Source of the DNA: Clostridia bacterium | Lineage (GTDB): Bacteria; Bacillota; DTU086 | Assembly: GCA_012519005.1 (NCBI GenBank) | Contig: JAAYRB010000021.1 | Location: 1-32,689 of the forward strand | DNA: 32,689 nucleotides | Direction: 5' to 3' | In this document: piece after piece, positions 7,213 through 14,745 of the stretch | How positions within the stretch are numbered: position 1 is the first letter of the stretch | Layout: every line of letters begins with the position of its first letter | Program-made: the position numbers and the translations under genes | The notes under the pieces: generated by a model | The model's input: the letters and a program-made list of their open reading frames with translations, nothing else | What the model was told of the DNA's origin: nothing | Database searches by the model: none

Positions 7213-7740
7213 ATGAAAAAAATAATCATAGATTTAAATCTGCGCCAGTTGGAGTTCCATGCAAAGGGGATCCCTGTAAAACTCTACCCTATAGCAATTG
7301 GCAAACCAACTACGCCCACTCCTGAGGGGCTTTGGGAAGTGACACGTAAAATTATGCACCCCGGGGGGATTCTGGGCAGCCGCTGGATGGAATTAAGTAT
7401 TCCCTCCTATGATGGACCCTATGGTATCCACGGCACCACCCACCCCTGGTCCATAGGAAAGGCAATATCAAATGGCTGTATTCGTATGCACAACAGCCAT
7501 GTAGAGGAGATCTACCCCCTTACCCCCTTAGGAACAAAAGTAGAGATAATGAAGGGGAATAATTTTGAAGAGGGGTGGGCAAACCATTCAAAAAACAATC
7601 AAGTTTATATGATCAAATATGGAGACACCCTTTGGAAAATCGCAAAGGCCCATGGGGTTTCCCTGGAGGATTTAGCAGCCCTGAATAATATAAAAAACCC
7701 AGGATCAATCAATCCCGGCACAATAATAAAAATACCCTAA
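7213..7740 (+). CDS. L,D-transpeptidase (YkuD family) with C-terminal LysM domain
   Basis: A cysteine transpeptidase that forms 3-3 cross-links in peptidoglycan or attaches proteins to it. The YkuD domain spans about residues 1-114 and has the active-site signature IHG (His73) followed by SNGCIRMH (Cys89, Arg91). A LysM peptidoglycan-binding domain follows at about 131-175 (YMIKYGDTLWKIAKAHGVS to PGTIIKIP). B. subtilis YkuD has the reverse order, with LysM first. No signal peptide or membrane anchor is visible, so the protein may act after mother-cell lysis or be released in another way; several spore L,D-transpeptidases share this trait. ATG 7213 gives the usual family N-terminus. GTG 7183, in frame upstream, is possible but may lie in a hairpin. 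No clear Shine-Dalgarno site supports either. Confidence 0.9.
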   Translation: MKKIIIDLNLRQLEFHAKGIPVKLYPIAIGKPTTPTPEGLWEVTRKIMHPGGILGSRWMELSIPSYDGPYGIHGTTHPWSIGKAISNGCIRMHNSHVEEIYPLTPLGTKVEIMKGNNFEEGWANHSKNNQVYMIKYGDTLWKIAKAHGVSLEDLAALNNIKNPGSINPGTIIKIP

Positions 7741-7868
7741 GACCGCGGCGCGCAAAACATATACACCCCAAAAAAATGTCTTTATAAAAAATTGCAAATT
7801 TTGGTTTTGTATTATCCCCATGGTAGGGGAAGAATAGAAATAAATCTTAGAAAAGAAAGGAGATATAA

Positions 7869-8114
7869 ATGGGCAATATTCATTGTACAATCGATTCCTG
7901 CCATTACTGGGGGCAAAATAATCTCTGCGGGGCCAGTGAAATCCTTGTAACCTCCGATGCAATGGCGGAAAAACAGCCGGATTCAGTTGACGCACCCAAG
8001 GCACAAGGGCTTGAGACCACCCCCGCAAACCATTGTATGGAGACCTGCTGCAAGACATTTACCCCCAAGGGCTCCGGGGGACATCATCAAGTGGATGGGG
8101 TTTTTAAGAAGTAA
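7869..8114 (+). CDS. DUF1540 Cys-rich protein
   Basis: An 81-residue protein with the DUF1540 signature at residues 6-26: CTIDSCHYWGQNNLCGASEI. A second Cys group follows near 56-61 (HCMETCCKTF). DUF1540 domains are small, probably metal-binding modules found almost only in spore-forming Firmicutes, often as pairs of cysteine clusters; their function is not established. The start has an excellent site, AAAGGAGATATAA, before ATG 7869. The gene is monocistronic, 128 bases after the L,D-transpeptidase gene, and ends in a strong palindromic terminator shared with the convergent LapA-like gene. Confidence 0.85.
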   Translation: MGNIHCTIDSCHYWGQNNLCGASEILVTSDAMAEKQPDSVDAPKAQGLETTPANHCMETCCKTFTPKGSGGHHQVDGVFKK

Positions 8115-8124
8115 ATTTACTTTT

Positions 8125-8156
8125 ATATGGGGACTTCCCTAGGGAAGTCCCCATAT
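8125..8156. terminator. Bidirectional terminator, perfect 32-base palindrome
   Basis: ATATGGGGACTTCCCT (8125-8140) is followed immediately by its exact reverse complement (8141-8156), so the two 16-base arms have no spacer. A T-rich run follows on each side (TTACTTTTTTT to the right; AAAAGTAAA on the left gives TTTACTTTT on the minus strand). It serves the DUF1540 gene (plus) and the LapA-like gene (minus). Confidence 0.9.
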
Positions 8157-8200
8157 TTATTACTTTTTTTATATTAATTGGGGGATTTTTAATAATAATT

Positions 8201-8509
8201 TCATGATTCACATTCAATCCTGCCGTCTGCTCCATCCCGACCACCTCTCAACACTTCCAACTCATCCAGGTATCCCTTGTTTTCTGCCTTTAATCTGTGT
8301 ACCTCTATTCGTAATTTGATATTTTTATACAGGCTTACAAAAAAAACACTCAGTGCCCCGGCAGCTGCGGACCCCAAAATAACCAAAACAAGAGATATTT
8401 CCTCTATCTTCCACAGCAAAAATGAAATTTGCACCGCGTTTATATTCTGAACAGCAAATATCGCCACAAGCAAGGCTAGAATCAAAGATAAAACAAGGAT
8501 CGCCGTCAA
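8201..8509 (-). CDS. LapA-like (DUF1049) membrane protein
   Basis: A 102-residue integral membrane protein of the LapA/YrvD type. It has two hydrophobic helices (about residues 3-25 and 38-60), the conserved motif FAVQNINAVQISFLLW between them, and a charged C-terminal coiled coil (about 65-90, KLRIEVHRLKAENKGYLDEL). In Gram-negatives LapA takes part in LPS regulation; in Gram-positives the role is unknown. The start is TTG 8509, supported by GGAGGGG six bases upstream. It follows the sensor kinase gene by 65 bases in the same direction and is probably its operon partner. The shared terminator at 8125-8156 closes the unit. Confidence 0.82.
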   Translation of the reverse strand: MTAILVLSLILALLVAIFAVQNINAVQISFLLWKIEEISLVLVILGSAAAGALSVFFVSLYKNIKLRIEVHRLKAENKGYLDELEVLRGGRDGADGRIECES

Positions 8510-8574
8510 GAATATCCCCTCCGTTTTTACAATAGGACATGATTAACTTACAATATAATCTGCTCCACCTTTAT

Positions 8575-10032
8575 CTAAACAACTATTTCATCGTCGGAAT
8601 ATTGTCGGTCCCGCCGAACCGGAAAACAGATAACAAAGGTTGTCCCTTCTCCTGTTTCGCTCTTTACTTCGATGCTGCCTCCATGATCTTGAATAATACG
8701 ATAACAAATACTCAGGCCCAAACCAATACCCCTATCCTTTGTGGTAAAAAAGGGAATACCCAGCATGGCCCTATGCTCCTCATGAATACCCACGCCAGAA
8801 TCCCTTATCAGTAACTGCATCTCATCCATATCCTTTTGATACTTGGTGGAGATCCAAACCCGCCCATCCTTCTGTCCCTCCATGGCGTCTAGGGCATTTT
8901 GAAAGATATTCTGGACCATCTGACGGATTTGACAGGTATCTCCCAGTATTTTTCTTTCATCCACGGCATAGCTGAATTGGGTTTTTATGTTCATGATGAA
9001 AGCCTGACTTTCCAAAAGCAGCTGCATTGAATCCAAAAGATAATTTAGGGACAGCCATTTCATAGTGGGGGGTTTAGGCTTCGCAAAATTTAAAAATTCC
9101 GTTATTACCTTGTTTGCTTGATCCACTTCTTCGTTTATTATCTTAGAGTATTTTCTTATCGCTTCCCTATCCTCAACCTTTAATAACAGTTGGCTGAAAC
9201 CCTTGATACTGGTGAGGGGATTTCTGATCTCATGTACTATTCCCGCCGCCATCTGACCCACTGCGGCCAGTTGGTCCTGTTTCAACATGACCTCCTGCTG
9301 TTTTTTCAGCTCTGTAATATCTGTAACGATGGAAGATGCACCGACAATCTCGTCATAGATATTTCTGATACTTCTCATATGGGTAAGCATATATTTCTTT
9401 TTGCCTGAAGGAGTTATCATACTGGCTTCCACAGGTTCCGATGTTTGTCCCCCGCCGAGAACCGTTGGAAGCCTTGTTTTCTCGCTGAATTGGTAGAGCG
9501 AATTCACTTCCTCAACGGCCATCCCAATTAGATCCTCTTCCTTTGCCTCCATGAAAACTTCCGCCGCCCTGTTGCATTGAACGATTCTACCCTCCATATC
9601 AAATATAATTATTCCGCTGGGTATGGAATTTAAAATCCCTTCGGCCTTGAGTTTTAAATTTTCAAGATTGATTTCTCTATCCAGCTCGTAAAGAATTTGC
9701 AATACCCCACAATCCAAATGATGGGTCTTTATAGAGACCAATGATTTTTCCCCCTGATGGGGAATAACCAAGGCACCCCGTAAAAGCCCATCGCTAGAGG
9801 CACCTTTGTCCTCATCAATACTTAGGACTCGGCATAATTCCTTGGCATCAAGACCTAGAATTTCGGTAGAAGGAAGGCCCAGTATCTCGGAGCCCTTCCC
9901 ATTGATGTAATACACCTTTCCACCTTTATATATGATTAAACCCAAGGGAATATGGTCTAAAACCTCAATTTTCCACTTGCCCAAAGCCAGAGCATCCATA
10001 CAGGCCCCTATAGCTAAATTGGTATCCTCCAT
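8575..10032 (-). CDS. PAS-PAS sensor histidine kinase (soluble, sporulation-kinase-like)
   Basis: A 485-residue orthodox kinase with no membrane segment. There are two PAS domains (about residues 22-115 and 127-240, the second with GIIIFDMEGRIVQCNRAA). The HisKA dimerisation domain has phosphoacceptor His267 in GIVHEIRNPLTSIKGF. The HATPase domain has an N box (QNIFQNALDAM, Asn379), G1 (DSGVGI, about 411), an F box (PFFTTK) and G2 (GIGLGLS, about 435). The layout resembles the cytosolic KinA/KinE group that phosphorylates Spo0F or Spo0A. No response regulator gene is adjacent, so it is an orphan kinase, and Spo0A as target is inference strengthened by the Spo0E-like gene 2 kb upstream. The start has GGAGAGAGG before ATG 10032. 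Confidence 0.92.
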   Translation of the reverse strand: MEDTNLAIGACMDALALGKWKIEVLDHIPLGLIIYKGGKVYYINGKGSEILGLPSTEILGLDAKELCRVLSIDEDKGASSDGLLRGALVIPHQGEKSLVSIKTHHLDCGVLQILYELDREINLENLKLKAEGILNSIPSGIIIFDMEGRIVQCNRAAEVFMEAKEEDLIGMAVEEVNSLYQFSEKTRLPTVLGGGQTSEPVEASMITPSGKKKYMLTHMRSIRNIYDEIVGASSIVTDITELKKQQEVMLKQDQLAAVGQMAAGIVHEIRNPLTSIKGFSQLLLKVEDREAIRKYSKIINEEVDQANKVITEFLNFAKPKPPTMKWLSLNYLLDSMQLLLESQAFIMNIKTQFSYAVDERKILGDTCQIRQMVQNIFQNALDAMEGQKDGRVWISTKYQKDMDEMQLLIRDSGVGIHEEHRAMLGIPFFTTKDRGIGLGLSICYRIIQDHGGSIEVKSETGEGTTFVICFPVRRDRQYSDDEIVV

Positions 10033-10068
10033 GATTACCTCTCTCCAAAACCATTCGATATGGTTATG

Positions 10069-10097
10069 ATTTTATCATAGTTGGCAGGAACTGTTAA
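10069..10097 (-). promoter_or_regulatory. Candidate sigma-A promoter of the sensor kinase gene
   Basis: On the minus strand TTAACA (10097-10092), a 17-base spacer and TAAAAT (10074-10069) match the consensus at 5/6 positions each. Transcription would start near 10062, giving a leader of about 30 bases. No clear 0A box was seen. Confidence 0.5.
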
Positions 10098-10189
10098 AGA
10101 ATATATCCCCCCACTATTCATTCTTTACTTTGAGGCAGCACCCCCGTCCGCCCGTGCATTACGATATCCACAACTTTCCCCAGAGCAAT

Positions 10190-10224
10190 AAAAAAGCTGC
10201 CCCTGGCGATGGGGCAGCTTTTTT
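10190..10224 (-). terminator. Rho-independent terminator after ridA
   Basis: GCTGCCCC (10196-10203) pairs with GGGGCAGC (10211-10218) across a 7-base loop, flanked by AAAAAA and TTTTTT, so it can work in both directions. It separates the ridA end of the spo0E-lgt unit from the sensor kinase gene downstream. Confidence 0.9.
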
Positions 10225-10239
10225 ATATACCAGATAAAG

Positions 10240-10617
10240 TTATACCGCGGCGATGGCTTCTATCTCTACATCCACATCCTTAGGAAGTCTTGACACCTGG
10301 ACACAAAGCCTTGCCGGAGGATCTTCTTTGAAATATTGGGCATATACTTCGTTTATTGCCCCAAAATTGTCCATATCCGTGATGAACACCGTTGCCTTCA
10401 GCACCTTGTCCAAGGAACTGCCCCCCGCCCTCAAAACCGCCTCCACATTTTTTATGGCCATGTGGGTTTGGTCCTCAATGTTTTCAGGAACCTCACCGGT
10501 TTCCGGGTCAGCGGGGATCTGACCCGATACAAAGAGAAGATTTCCCCATTTTACCCCATGGGAATATGGGCCAACCGCCGCCGGGGCATCAGGTGCAAAT
10601 ACAGTTTCTTTTTTCAA
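10240..10617 (-). CDS. ridA: RidA family reactive intermediate deaminase
   Basis: Hydrolyses reactive enamine/imine intermediates released by PLP enzymes such as threonine dehydratase. The 125-residue protein has the family pattern: APAAVGPYSHGVKWGNLLFVSGQIP near the N-terminus (in two parts about residues 11-35), the ligand-binding RLCVQVSRLP with its Arg (about 102-111), and a closing DVEIEAIAAV. The start is TTG 10617, with GGGAGG nine bases upstream, giving MKKETVFAPDAP. In B. subtilis ridA (yabJ) lies between purR and spoVG in this same cluster. Here it has moved about 6 kb and sits downstream of lgt and a membrane protein gene. Confidence 0.96.
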   Translation of the reverse strand: MKKETVFAPDAPAAVGPYSHGVKWGNLLFVSGQIPADPETGEVPENIEDQTHMAIKNVEAVLRAGGSSLDKVLKATVFITDMDNFGAINEVYAQYFKEDPPARLCVQVSRLPKDVDVEIEAIAAV

Positions 10618-10704
10618 AAATACCAGCCTCCCTTATTATATCCACCATTTTATATCCCTATGGGTAGTTAATTCTACACTGAGATGTAAAAACCTTGAAG
10701 GAAT

Positions 10705-11163
10705 TCAGGCCCCGTCCCTTATTTTTGAACCCCACCTAACGCTTAAATAAGCGGTGGCCAGCCCAAAAACGAGATTATCAAGAAATAGTGTAAGGTTTGT
10801 GCCCAGATCCAATGGGACGATATGTGCACCGCCCATACTGAATAAAATTCCATACAATCCGATAAACAAAAGGGTAACAGTCAAAATGATCCCCTTCAAC
10901 CACCAAAAATCTCTACCTGTATAATCCAGGGCATAGGTGATGATTACCCCCATGAGTGCCGAAGTTGCGAGCCATACAACAGCGCCCAGCAAAAACATTA
11001 AAAAACCAGTATTCGCCCTGTCTGGGACGAATATTCCCCCTGATATTTGAAAGGCATATAATTTGGAGATGCCCGATTGAACAAAAATAAAGTTGATTAT
11101 CAAACCGGGTATGGTCCCAACCAAACCTGCGGCTGCACCCAAAGCAACATTGTCCTCTATCAT
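10705..11163 (-). CDS. Conserved membrane protein of unknown function
   Basis: A 152-residue hydrophobic protein with four likely transmembrane helices (about residues 6-30, 50-78, 88-112 and 122-145). Small polar features include a Gly/Pro-rich first helix (GAAAGLVGTIPGLIINF) and a YALDYTGRDFWWLKG loop. I do not recognise the family with certainty; similar small four-helix proteins are common in spore-forming Clostridia. The start follows GGGGGTAAAAG. It lies 107 bases after lgt and 87 before ridA, all on the minus strand with no terminator seen between them, so it is probably in the same transcript. Confidence 0.75.
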   Translation of the reverse strand: MIEDNVALGAAAGLVGTIPGLIINFIFVQSGISKLYAFQISGGIFVPDRANTGFLMFLLGAVVWLATSALMGVIITYALDYTGRDFWWLKGIILTVTLLFIGLYGILFSMGGAHIVPLDLGTNLTLFLDNLVFGLATAYLSVRWGSKIRDGA

Positions 11164-11270
11164 CTTTTACCCCCGTCAAATATATCTCATATTTAATGAT
11201 AGTATGGTTAAATTTAGGGTTAAACATGTAGATAAATGGAGCCATTTGCCCGGGCAAGCCAAAAATATTT

Positions 11271-12041
11271 TTAGTTTTTTGATCCCAATCCCCTATGATG
11301 GCTGACAATAAGTAGGGATGCCAGTCCCATGGCAAGAACACTCACTATTTGGGCCGCTCGAAAGGGGCCAAACATTAAACTATCCATCCTTAAAGATTCA
11401 ATGACAAGTCTGCCCAGAGAATAAAGGACTATATAGCCCAAGAAAATATCCCCTTTTTTGGCGATGCCTCTGCGCCTAAACAAAAGAAGAACCACAAAAA
11501 CCCCCATATTCCACAAAGATTCGTACAGGAATGTGGGGTGATAGAATTGTCCTTCAATGAACATACCCCTTTGGATAAACTCAGGGAATCTGCTGATAAA
11601 CTCATAACCCACCGGGCCGCCATGGGCTTCCTGGTTAAAAAAATTTCCCCAGCGCCCTAAAGCCTGCCCCAAAACAATGCTGGGTGCCAGTACATCCGTC
11701 AGTCTCCAAAAATCAAGTCTGTTTCTTCTAATATAAAAATATGCCGCCGCAGTCCCAAAAATCAGGGCACCGTGTATAGCCAATCCCCCATGCCAAACGG
11801 CGAAAATCTCGGAAGGATTTTTCCCAAAATAATCCCATTTAAAGATTACATAATATAAGCGAGCCCCCAGAAAACCCAAAGGCACAACTAGAATAATTAA
11901 ATTTAGAATATGTTCCGGGTCAATTCCCCGCCTCTTTCCCTCATTTACGGCCAGAAATGTCCCCAATGCCACGGCTGAACTGATCAGGATACCATACCAT
12001 CGAATAGATATGGGCCCTAAACTAAAGGCTATGGGATCCAC
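11271..12041 (-). CDS. lgt: Prolipoprotein diacylglyceryl transferase
   Basis: Integral membrane enzyme that transfers diacylglycerol from phosphatidylglycerol to the lipobox cysteine of prelipoproteins, the first step of lipoprotein maturation. It has the Lgt signature GRWGNFFNQEAHGGP (about residues 129-143 of this start), WHGGLAIHGA upstream, and seven hydrophobic segments. GTG 12041 is preceded by GGAGGG at 7 bases and gives MDPIAFSLGPISIRWYG, the usual family N-terminus. ATG 12077, with AGGGG six bases upstream, would add 12 residues and cannot be excluded. The order spo0E-like, lgt, membrane protein, ridA suggests one operon. Confidence 0.96.
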   Translation of the reverse strand: MDPIAFSLGPISIRWYGILISSAVALGTFLAVNEGKRRGIDPEHILNLIILVVPLGFLGARLYYVIFKWDYFGKNPSEIFAVWHGGLAIHGALIFGTAAAYFYIRRNRLDFWRLTDVLAPSIVLGQALGRWGNFFNQEAHGGPVGYEFISRFPEFIQRGMFIEGQFYHPTFLYESLWNMGVFVVLLLFRRRGIAKKGDIFLGYIVLYSLGRLVIESLRMDSLMFGPFRAAQIVSVLAMGLASLLIVSHHRGLGSKN

Positions 12042-12131
12042 AAATTTTCCCTCCAGGCAAATACATATGTGAACCATATTATGCCCCTATGGGATTCCAA
12101 TGTCAAACCCAGCCAAGACACCTGATCAATC

Positions 12132-12284
12132 TTATCTATCACTCATTATTTGTACCACCAGCTCATCCAGCTCAAGACTCTTGTGATATACTTCCATATC
12201 TCTGAGGGTTTGTTTGGTGAGTACAAGGTTTTTCAGTTCTTTTTTTTTCTTTTCGATTAACTTCACCAGTTCATTCCTTTCCAC
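12132..12284 (-). CDS. Spo0E-like aspartyl phosphatase family protein (50 aa)
   Basis: A short gene of 50 codons from GTG 12284, with AGGAGGG six bases upstream. The product starts MERNELVKLIEKKKKELKNL, forms two amphipathic helices, and carries SLELDELVVQIM at residues 36-47. This matches the Spo0E signature S-x-x-L-D-x-L-V/I, where the conserved Ser and Asp are needed for dephosphorylating Spo0A~P. Family members are 45-85 residues long and fold as a helical hairpin. They delay or prevent sporulation by draining phosphate from Spo0A. A perfect stem CCTAAT/ATTAGG with a 3-base loop (12295-12309) takes in part of the ribosome binding site, which could dampen translation. It heads the lgt unit and lies between the coat-like SPOCS gene and the sensor kinase. 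Confidence 0.8.
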   Translation of the reverse strand: MERNELVKLIEKKKKELKNLVLTKQTLRDMEVYHKSLELDELVVQIMSDR

Positions 12285-12294
12285 GCCAATCCCT

Positions 12295-12309
12295 CCTAAT
12301 AAAATTAGG
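12295..12309 (-). promoter_or_regulatory. Hairpin overlapping the spo0E-like ribosome binding site
   Basis: CCTAAT and ATTAGG form a perfect 6-bp stem with a 3-base loop. Its 3' arm includes the first part of the AGGAGGG site before GTG 12284, so translation may be restrained. Whether a trans factor acts here is unknown. Confidence 0.4.
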
Positions 12310-12375
12310 CCAAAGGATCAATTCTCCACACCGTGGGTTTTACCTGCTTATCTTGGGTAATAATGTAATATTTTA

Positions 12376-12405
12376 TATAAAAAAACCACGGCTTTCCGCC
12401 GTGGT
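12376..12405 (-). terminator. Terminator of the SPOCS-LysM gene
   Basis: On the minus strand ACCACGGC, loop GGAAA, GCCGTGGT and then TTTTTTTATATA form a canonical rho-independent terminator (arms 12398-12405 and 12385-12392) just after the stop at 12420. Confidence 0.9.
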
Positions 12406-12419
12406 CAATGTATTAGATA

Positions 12420-14174
12420 TTATCCTTTGCCGCCATCCACCACACAGGGAATGTGTATCTGCTGCCCCACTTGAAGATTATGGGGGTCTATCCCCGGGTT
12501 GACCTCAATGATCCCCTCTACTGTGGTACCAAAACGCTTCGCTATCTTGAATAATGTGTCACCCTTTTGTACGATATAAATCTTCATCTCACATTCTGGT
12601 TCCTCTGGAGGCTCCGGCTCCGATGGCCTTTCCCTGATCACATCCACCACCACATCCAGCTGAAGCGATTCCGTGACTTTGGCAAAAATGGCCAGTACGG
12701 CGGTTTGCTTGATAGGAAAGTCATTGGCGTTGAACTGACCATCCTTGTAGGCTCCACAGATCCACTTTGGATAATCAGGAATAACATGGTCAACATATTC
12801 CACTTCCGCCCTGACCCGAAGATTCTGGCCCTGCTTCGCTCCGGGGACATCCACGAAGGATGTGAAGTTTTCCTCTACACTTTTCTCGAATACTGCCTCG
12901 GTGCAGAGATCAACATAAAAGATCTGCTTTTTAAGAACCCCATCAACAATTACTTTGTCTTTAATAATTTTGGTCTCTCTGCGGTTAATCTTGACATCTG
13001 TGATGGTCTCTACGATTTTTTTCACCGGCCGATCAATAAAAACATCGCCCTTTATATTGACCTGTCTTTGGTTCTCACCTACTACACCCTGAACCTTGAG
13101 CAGCTCAGTGATAACTTCTATATATTCACCCAGGACATCCACCACAACTTCCAGCTGCAGCTCTTCAGTAACCTTTACAAAAACTGCGATTATGGCTGTT
13201 TGCCTGGCCTCACTATAGCCTTCCCTTTCATTACCATTTTTTAGGTCTATGTCTACGTACTCTACTTGGACATCCACTTGGACGGTATTATCCTTCCTGG
13301 CACCAGGGATATCCACGGACACTGTGAAAGGTTCATTTACGCTGGTCTCAAATACCTGATTGGTCTTTACCTCCACGAAAAGAATCTGCTTGTGTAGAAC
13401 ACCCTCAACAATTATCTTGTCTGGAATTATTTCCGTAGTTACATCCCTTACTTCAGAGATAACTTCCTTTATCTTCCGGGCCCTCCTGCCCCTGGGGAAA
13501 CTAATATCCCTTATAATCTCTGTCTGGCGTTCTTCCTCACCAATTACACTCTCTACTTTCAGCAGTTCTTTCACAGGCTCCAAACCGGGGCCCACAACAT
13601 CTACCACAACCTCAATTTGGATCACCTGTACAACCTTGACAAATATCTCCAGGACTACAATCTGACGCCAAATATGGCCCTTTTTCTTCCCATGGTCATA
13701 GCCGCCATGATAATCACCATAGCCTTCCTTGCCCCCATGATAATCACCATAGCCATCTTTGCCGTAATAATCCTTTTTCTTTTCATCCTTATATTTTTCC
13801 TCATGGGTCACATACTCTACTCTGACCTCCACATGGGCATCAAAGCCTTTCATCGCTCCAGGAACATCAACAAATTCAGTAAATTTCTCCTCTACGGTCT
13901 TTTCAAATACTTCCCCTTCTTTATAATAAACACCATCTACGTTCTTTGTTTCTCCGGCTACAAAAAAGACCTGTTTATGAATTGTTCCAGTAACAATAAC
14001 TTTATCTGGCAGAATCTCTGTATTAACATCCCGTACTTCGGCATCAACTTCCCAGATTTTTTTAACCTTAATTGGGAATTCTATATCATTGATTACTTCT
14101 GCCTGCCTTACGTTTTCACCCACAACATGCTCAACTTTTAAGAGTCTTTTTTCCAAATCTATATAACCGCTCAT
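12420..14174 (-). CDS. Three-repeat SPOCS (DUF3794) protein with C-terminal LysM, probable spore coat/morphogenetic protein
   Basis: A 584-residue protein. Three homologous SPOCS repeats run at about 11-195, 204-348 and 357-511; each begins LLKVE/LLKVQ followed by GENVRQ-like residues and ends with VVVDV. A Pro/Glu linker and a LysM domain follow (about 532-576, [19 protein letters not shown]). SPOCS domains occur in SpoVID/CotE-dependent coat proteins and in many clostridial spore surface proteins; LysM would attach it to cortex or germ-cell-wall peptidoglycan. Repeat 1 carries an insert (about 127-166) rich in Lys, Gly, Tyr and His, with GYGDYHGG twice. ATG 14174 follows GAAGGGGGGC; a TTG further upstream in frame lies in the likely promoter and is rejected. 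Sigma-E-like boxes sit at 14239-14267. Exact coat layer and partners are unknown. Confidence 0.88.
   Translation of the reverse strand: MSGYIDLEKRLLKVEHVVGENVRQAEVINDIEFPIKVKKIWEVDAEVRDVNTEILPDKVIVTGTIHKQVFFVAGETKNVDGVYYKEGEVFEKTVEEKFTEFVDVPGAMKGFDAHVEVRVEYVTHEEKYKDEKKKDYYGKDGYGDYHGGKEGYGDYHGGYDHGKKKGHIWRQIVVLEIFVKVVQVIQIEVVVDVVGPGLEPVKELLKVESVIGEEERQTEIIRDISFPRGRRARKIKEVISEVRDVTTEIIPDKIIVEGVLHKQILFVEVKTNQVFETSVNEPFTVSVDIPGARKDNTVQVDVQVEYVDIDLKNGNEREGYSEARQTAIIAVFVKVTEELQLEVVVDVLGEYIEVITELLKVQGVVGENQRQVNIKGDVFIDRPVKKIVETITDVKINRRETKIIKDKVIVDGVLKKQIFYVDLCTEAVFEKSVEENFTSFVDVPGAKQGQNLRVRAEVEYVDHVIPDYPKWICGAYKDGQFNANDFPIKQTAVLAIFAKVTESLQLDVVVDVIRERPSEPEPPEEPECEMKIYIVQKGDTLFKIAKRFGTTVEGIIEVNPGIDPHNLQVGQQIHIPCVVDGGKG
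13706..13754. repeat. Short in-gene tandem repeat, 30-base period
   Basis: CATGATAATCACCATAGCC occurs exactly at 13706-13724 and again at 13736-13754. In protein it encodes the repeated GYGDYHGG of the SPOCS-LysM protein. Such repeats can change copy number between strains. Confidence 0.85.
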
Positions 14175-14238
14175 ATTTAAATCACGCCCCCCTTCTATAA
14201 GTAAATTTATTCCCCGGGGGGGAAATGTGTGACTATTT

Positions 14239-14267
14239 TTTGTATCCAACCCCGCCGGTTAATATAT
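14239..14267 (-). promoter_or_regulatory. Candidate sigma-E promoter of the SPOCS-LysM gene
   Basis: On the minus strand ATATATT (14267-14261), exactly 14 bases, then GATACAAA (14246-14239) resemble the mother-cell sigma-E consensus (core ATATT; CATACAnT matched at six of eight positions). Predicted start near 14232, about 58 bases before ATG 14174. Mother-cell expression suits a coat protein. Confidence 0.45.
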
Positions 14268-14353
14268 ATACTATTCAGAGCGCAGCGGGATGGTAATCAA
14301 ATTATATATGGGTATTACTGCCGTGGGGAATGGTGTTTTGGGCAGCAAAACAA

Positions 14354-14382
14354 AGACTGCCGGAATCTAATTCCGGCAGTCT
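14354..14382 (-). terminator. Terminator of veg
   Basis: AGACTGCCGGAAT (14354-14366) and its exact complement (14370-14382) make a 13-bp stem with a 3-base loop. On the minus strand it is followed by TTGTTTTGC. It lies 21 bases after the veg stop codon. Confidence 0.85.
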
Positions 14383-14403
14383 CAAGATCCATGTAATATT
14401 TTT

Positions 14404-14664
14404 TCACCCATTTTTCTTTTCCTCACCATCAATGGTCAGCTTAACTGTTTCAGTCAAAACGTCTGAGTAGCTGAAGGAAACACGTCTTACCGTGCTCCTT
14501 TTTTCGTCCAGCTTTACAACAAATATATTTGGGTATGTTTTCTCAAGAATACCCACTTGCTCAACTATCCGTCTACGGCCGCGATTGGCCTTCAATTTGA
14601 TTTTCTTACCCACATGGCAATCCAAGTCTCTCTTGATTTCAGCTAGGACGTTTTTTTGGGACAA
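14404..14664 (-). CDS. veg: Veg family protein
   Basis: An 86-residue protein matching Veg: an N-terminal AEIKRDLDCHVGKKIKLKAN segment, the central NRGRRRIVEQVGILEKTYPN, then IFVVKLDE and VSFSYSDVLT. In B. subtilis Veg is very highly expressed and stimulates biofilm matrix genes by interfering with SinR; in Clostridia its partner is unknown. The start is TTG 14664, preceded by GAAGGTGATC, a near-perfect complement to the 16S rRNA tail. The position next to yabG is conserved from Bacillus to Clostridia. A strong sigma-A promoter precedes it and a perfect hairpin terminator follows, so it is monocistronic. Confidence 0.95.
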   Translation of the reverse strand: MSQKNVLAEIKRDLDCHVGKKIKLKANRGRRRIVEQVGILEKTYPNIFVVKLDEKRSTVRRVSFSYSDVLTETVKLTIDGEEKKNG

Positions 14665-14693
14665 AAGATCACCTTCTTTCCCTATCTTTACAT

Positions 14694-14722
14694 ATGCTAT
14701 CTTATTTTTGGTATTTTGTCAA
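14694..14722 (-). promoter_or_regulatory. veg promoter
   Basis: Minus strand: TTGACA (14722-14717) is a perfect -35 box, with a 17-base spacer and TAGCAT (14699-14694). B. subtilis Pveg, a model strong promoter, also has a perfect TTGACA and a 17-base spacer; the -10 here is weaker. Confidence 0.7.
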
Positions 14723-14745
14723 GCCATTGGCCCATTATTTTATTC

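Noticed and set aside
7705-8058. 117-codon minus-strand frame
   Set aside because: Antisense to the DUF1540 gene and crosses the end of the L,D-transpeptidase gene; no start site or domain.
10913-11341. 142-codon minus-strand frame overlapping lgt and the membrane protein gene
   Set aside because: It is in another frame of two well-supported genes on the same strand and shows no domain.
12567-13244. 225-codon open frame on the plus strand
   Set aside because: Antisense to the SPOCS-LysM gene, whose three repeats and LysM domain are unmistakable; the plus-strand translation resembles no protein family.
13698-13757. Possible CRISPR-like repeats
   Set aside because: Only two copies of a 19-base unit at 30-base period, in frame inside a gene and encoding GYGDYHGG; no spacer diversity and no cas genes.
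13617-14141. Hydrophobic 174-codon plus-strand frame that looks like a membrane protein
   Set aside because: Antisense of the first SPOCS repeat; hydrophobicity arises from the complement of Glu/Lys/Asp-rich codons.
14175-14249. N-terminal extension of the SPOCS-LysM protein from an upstream TTG
   Set aside because: The extension covers the predicted promoter -10, lacks a properly spaced ribosome binding site and has no resemblance to SPOCS proteins.
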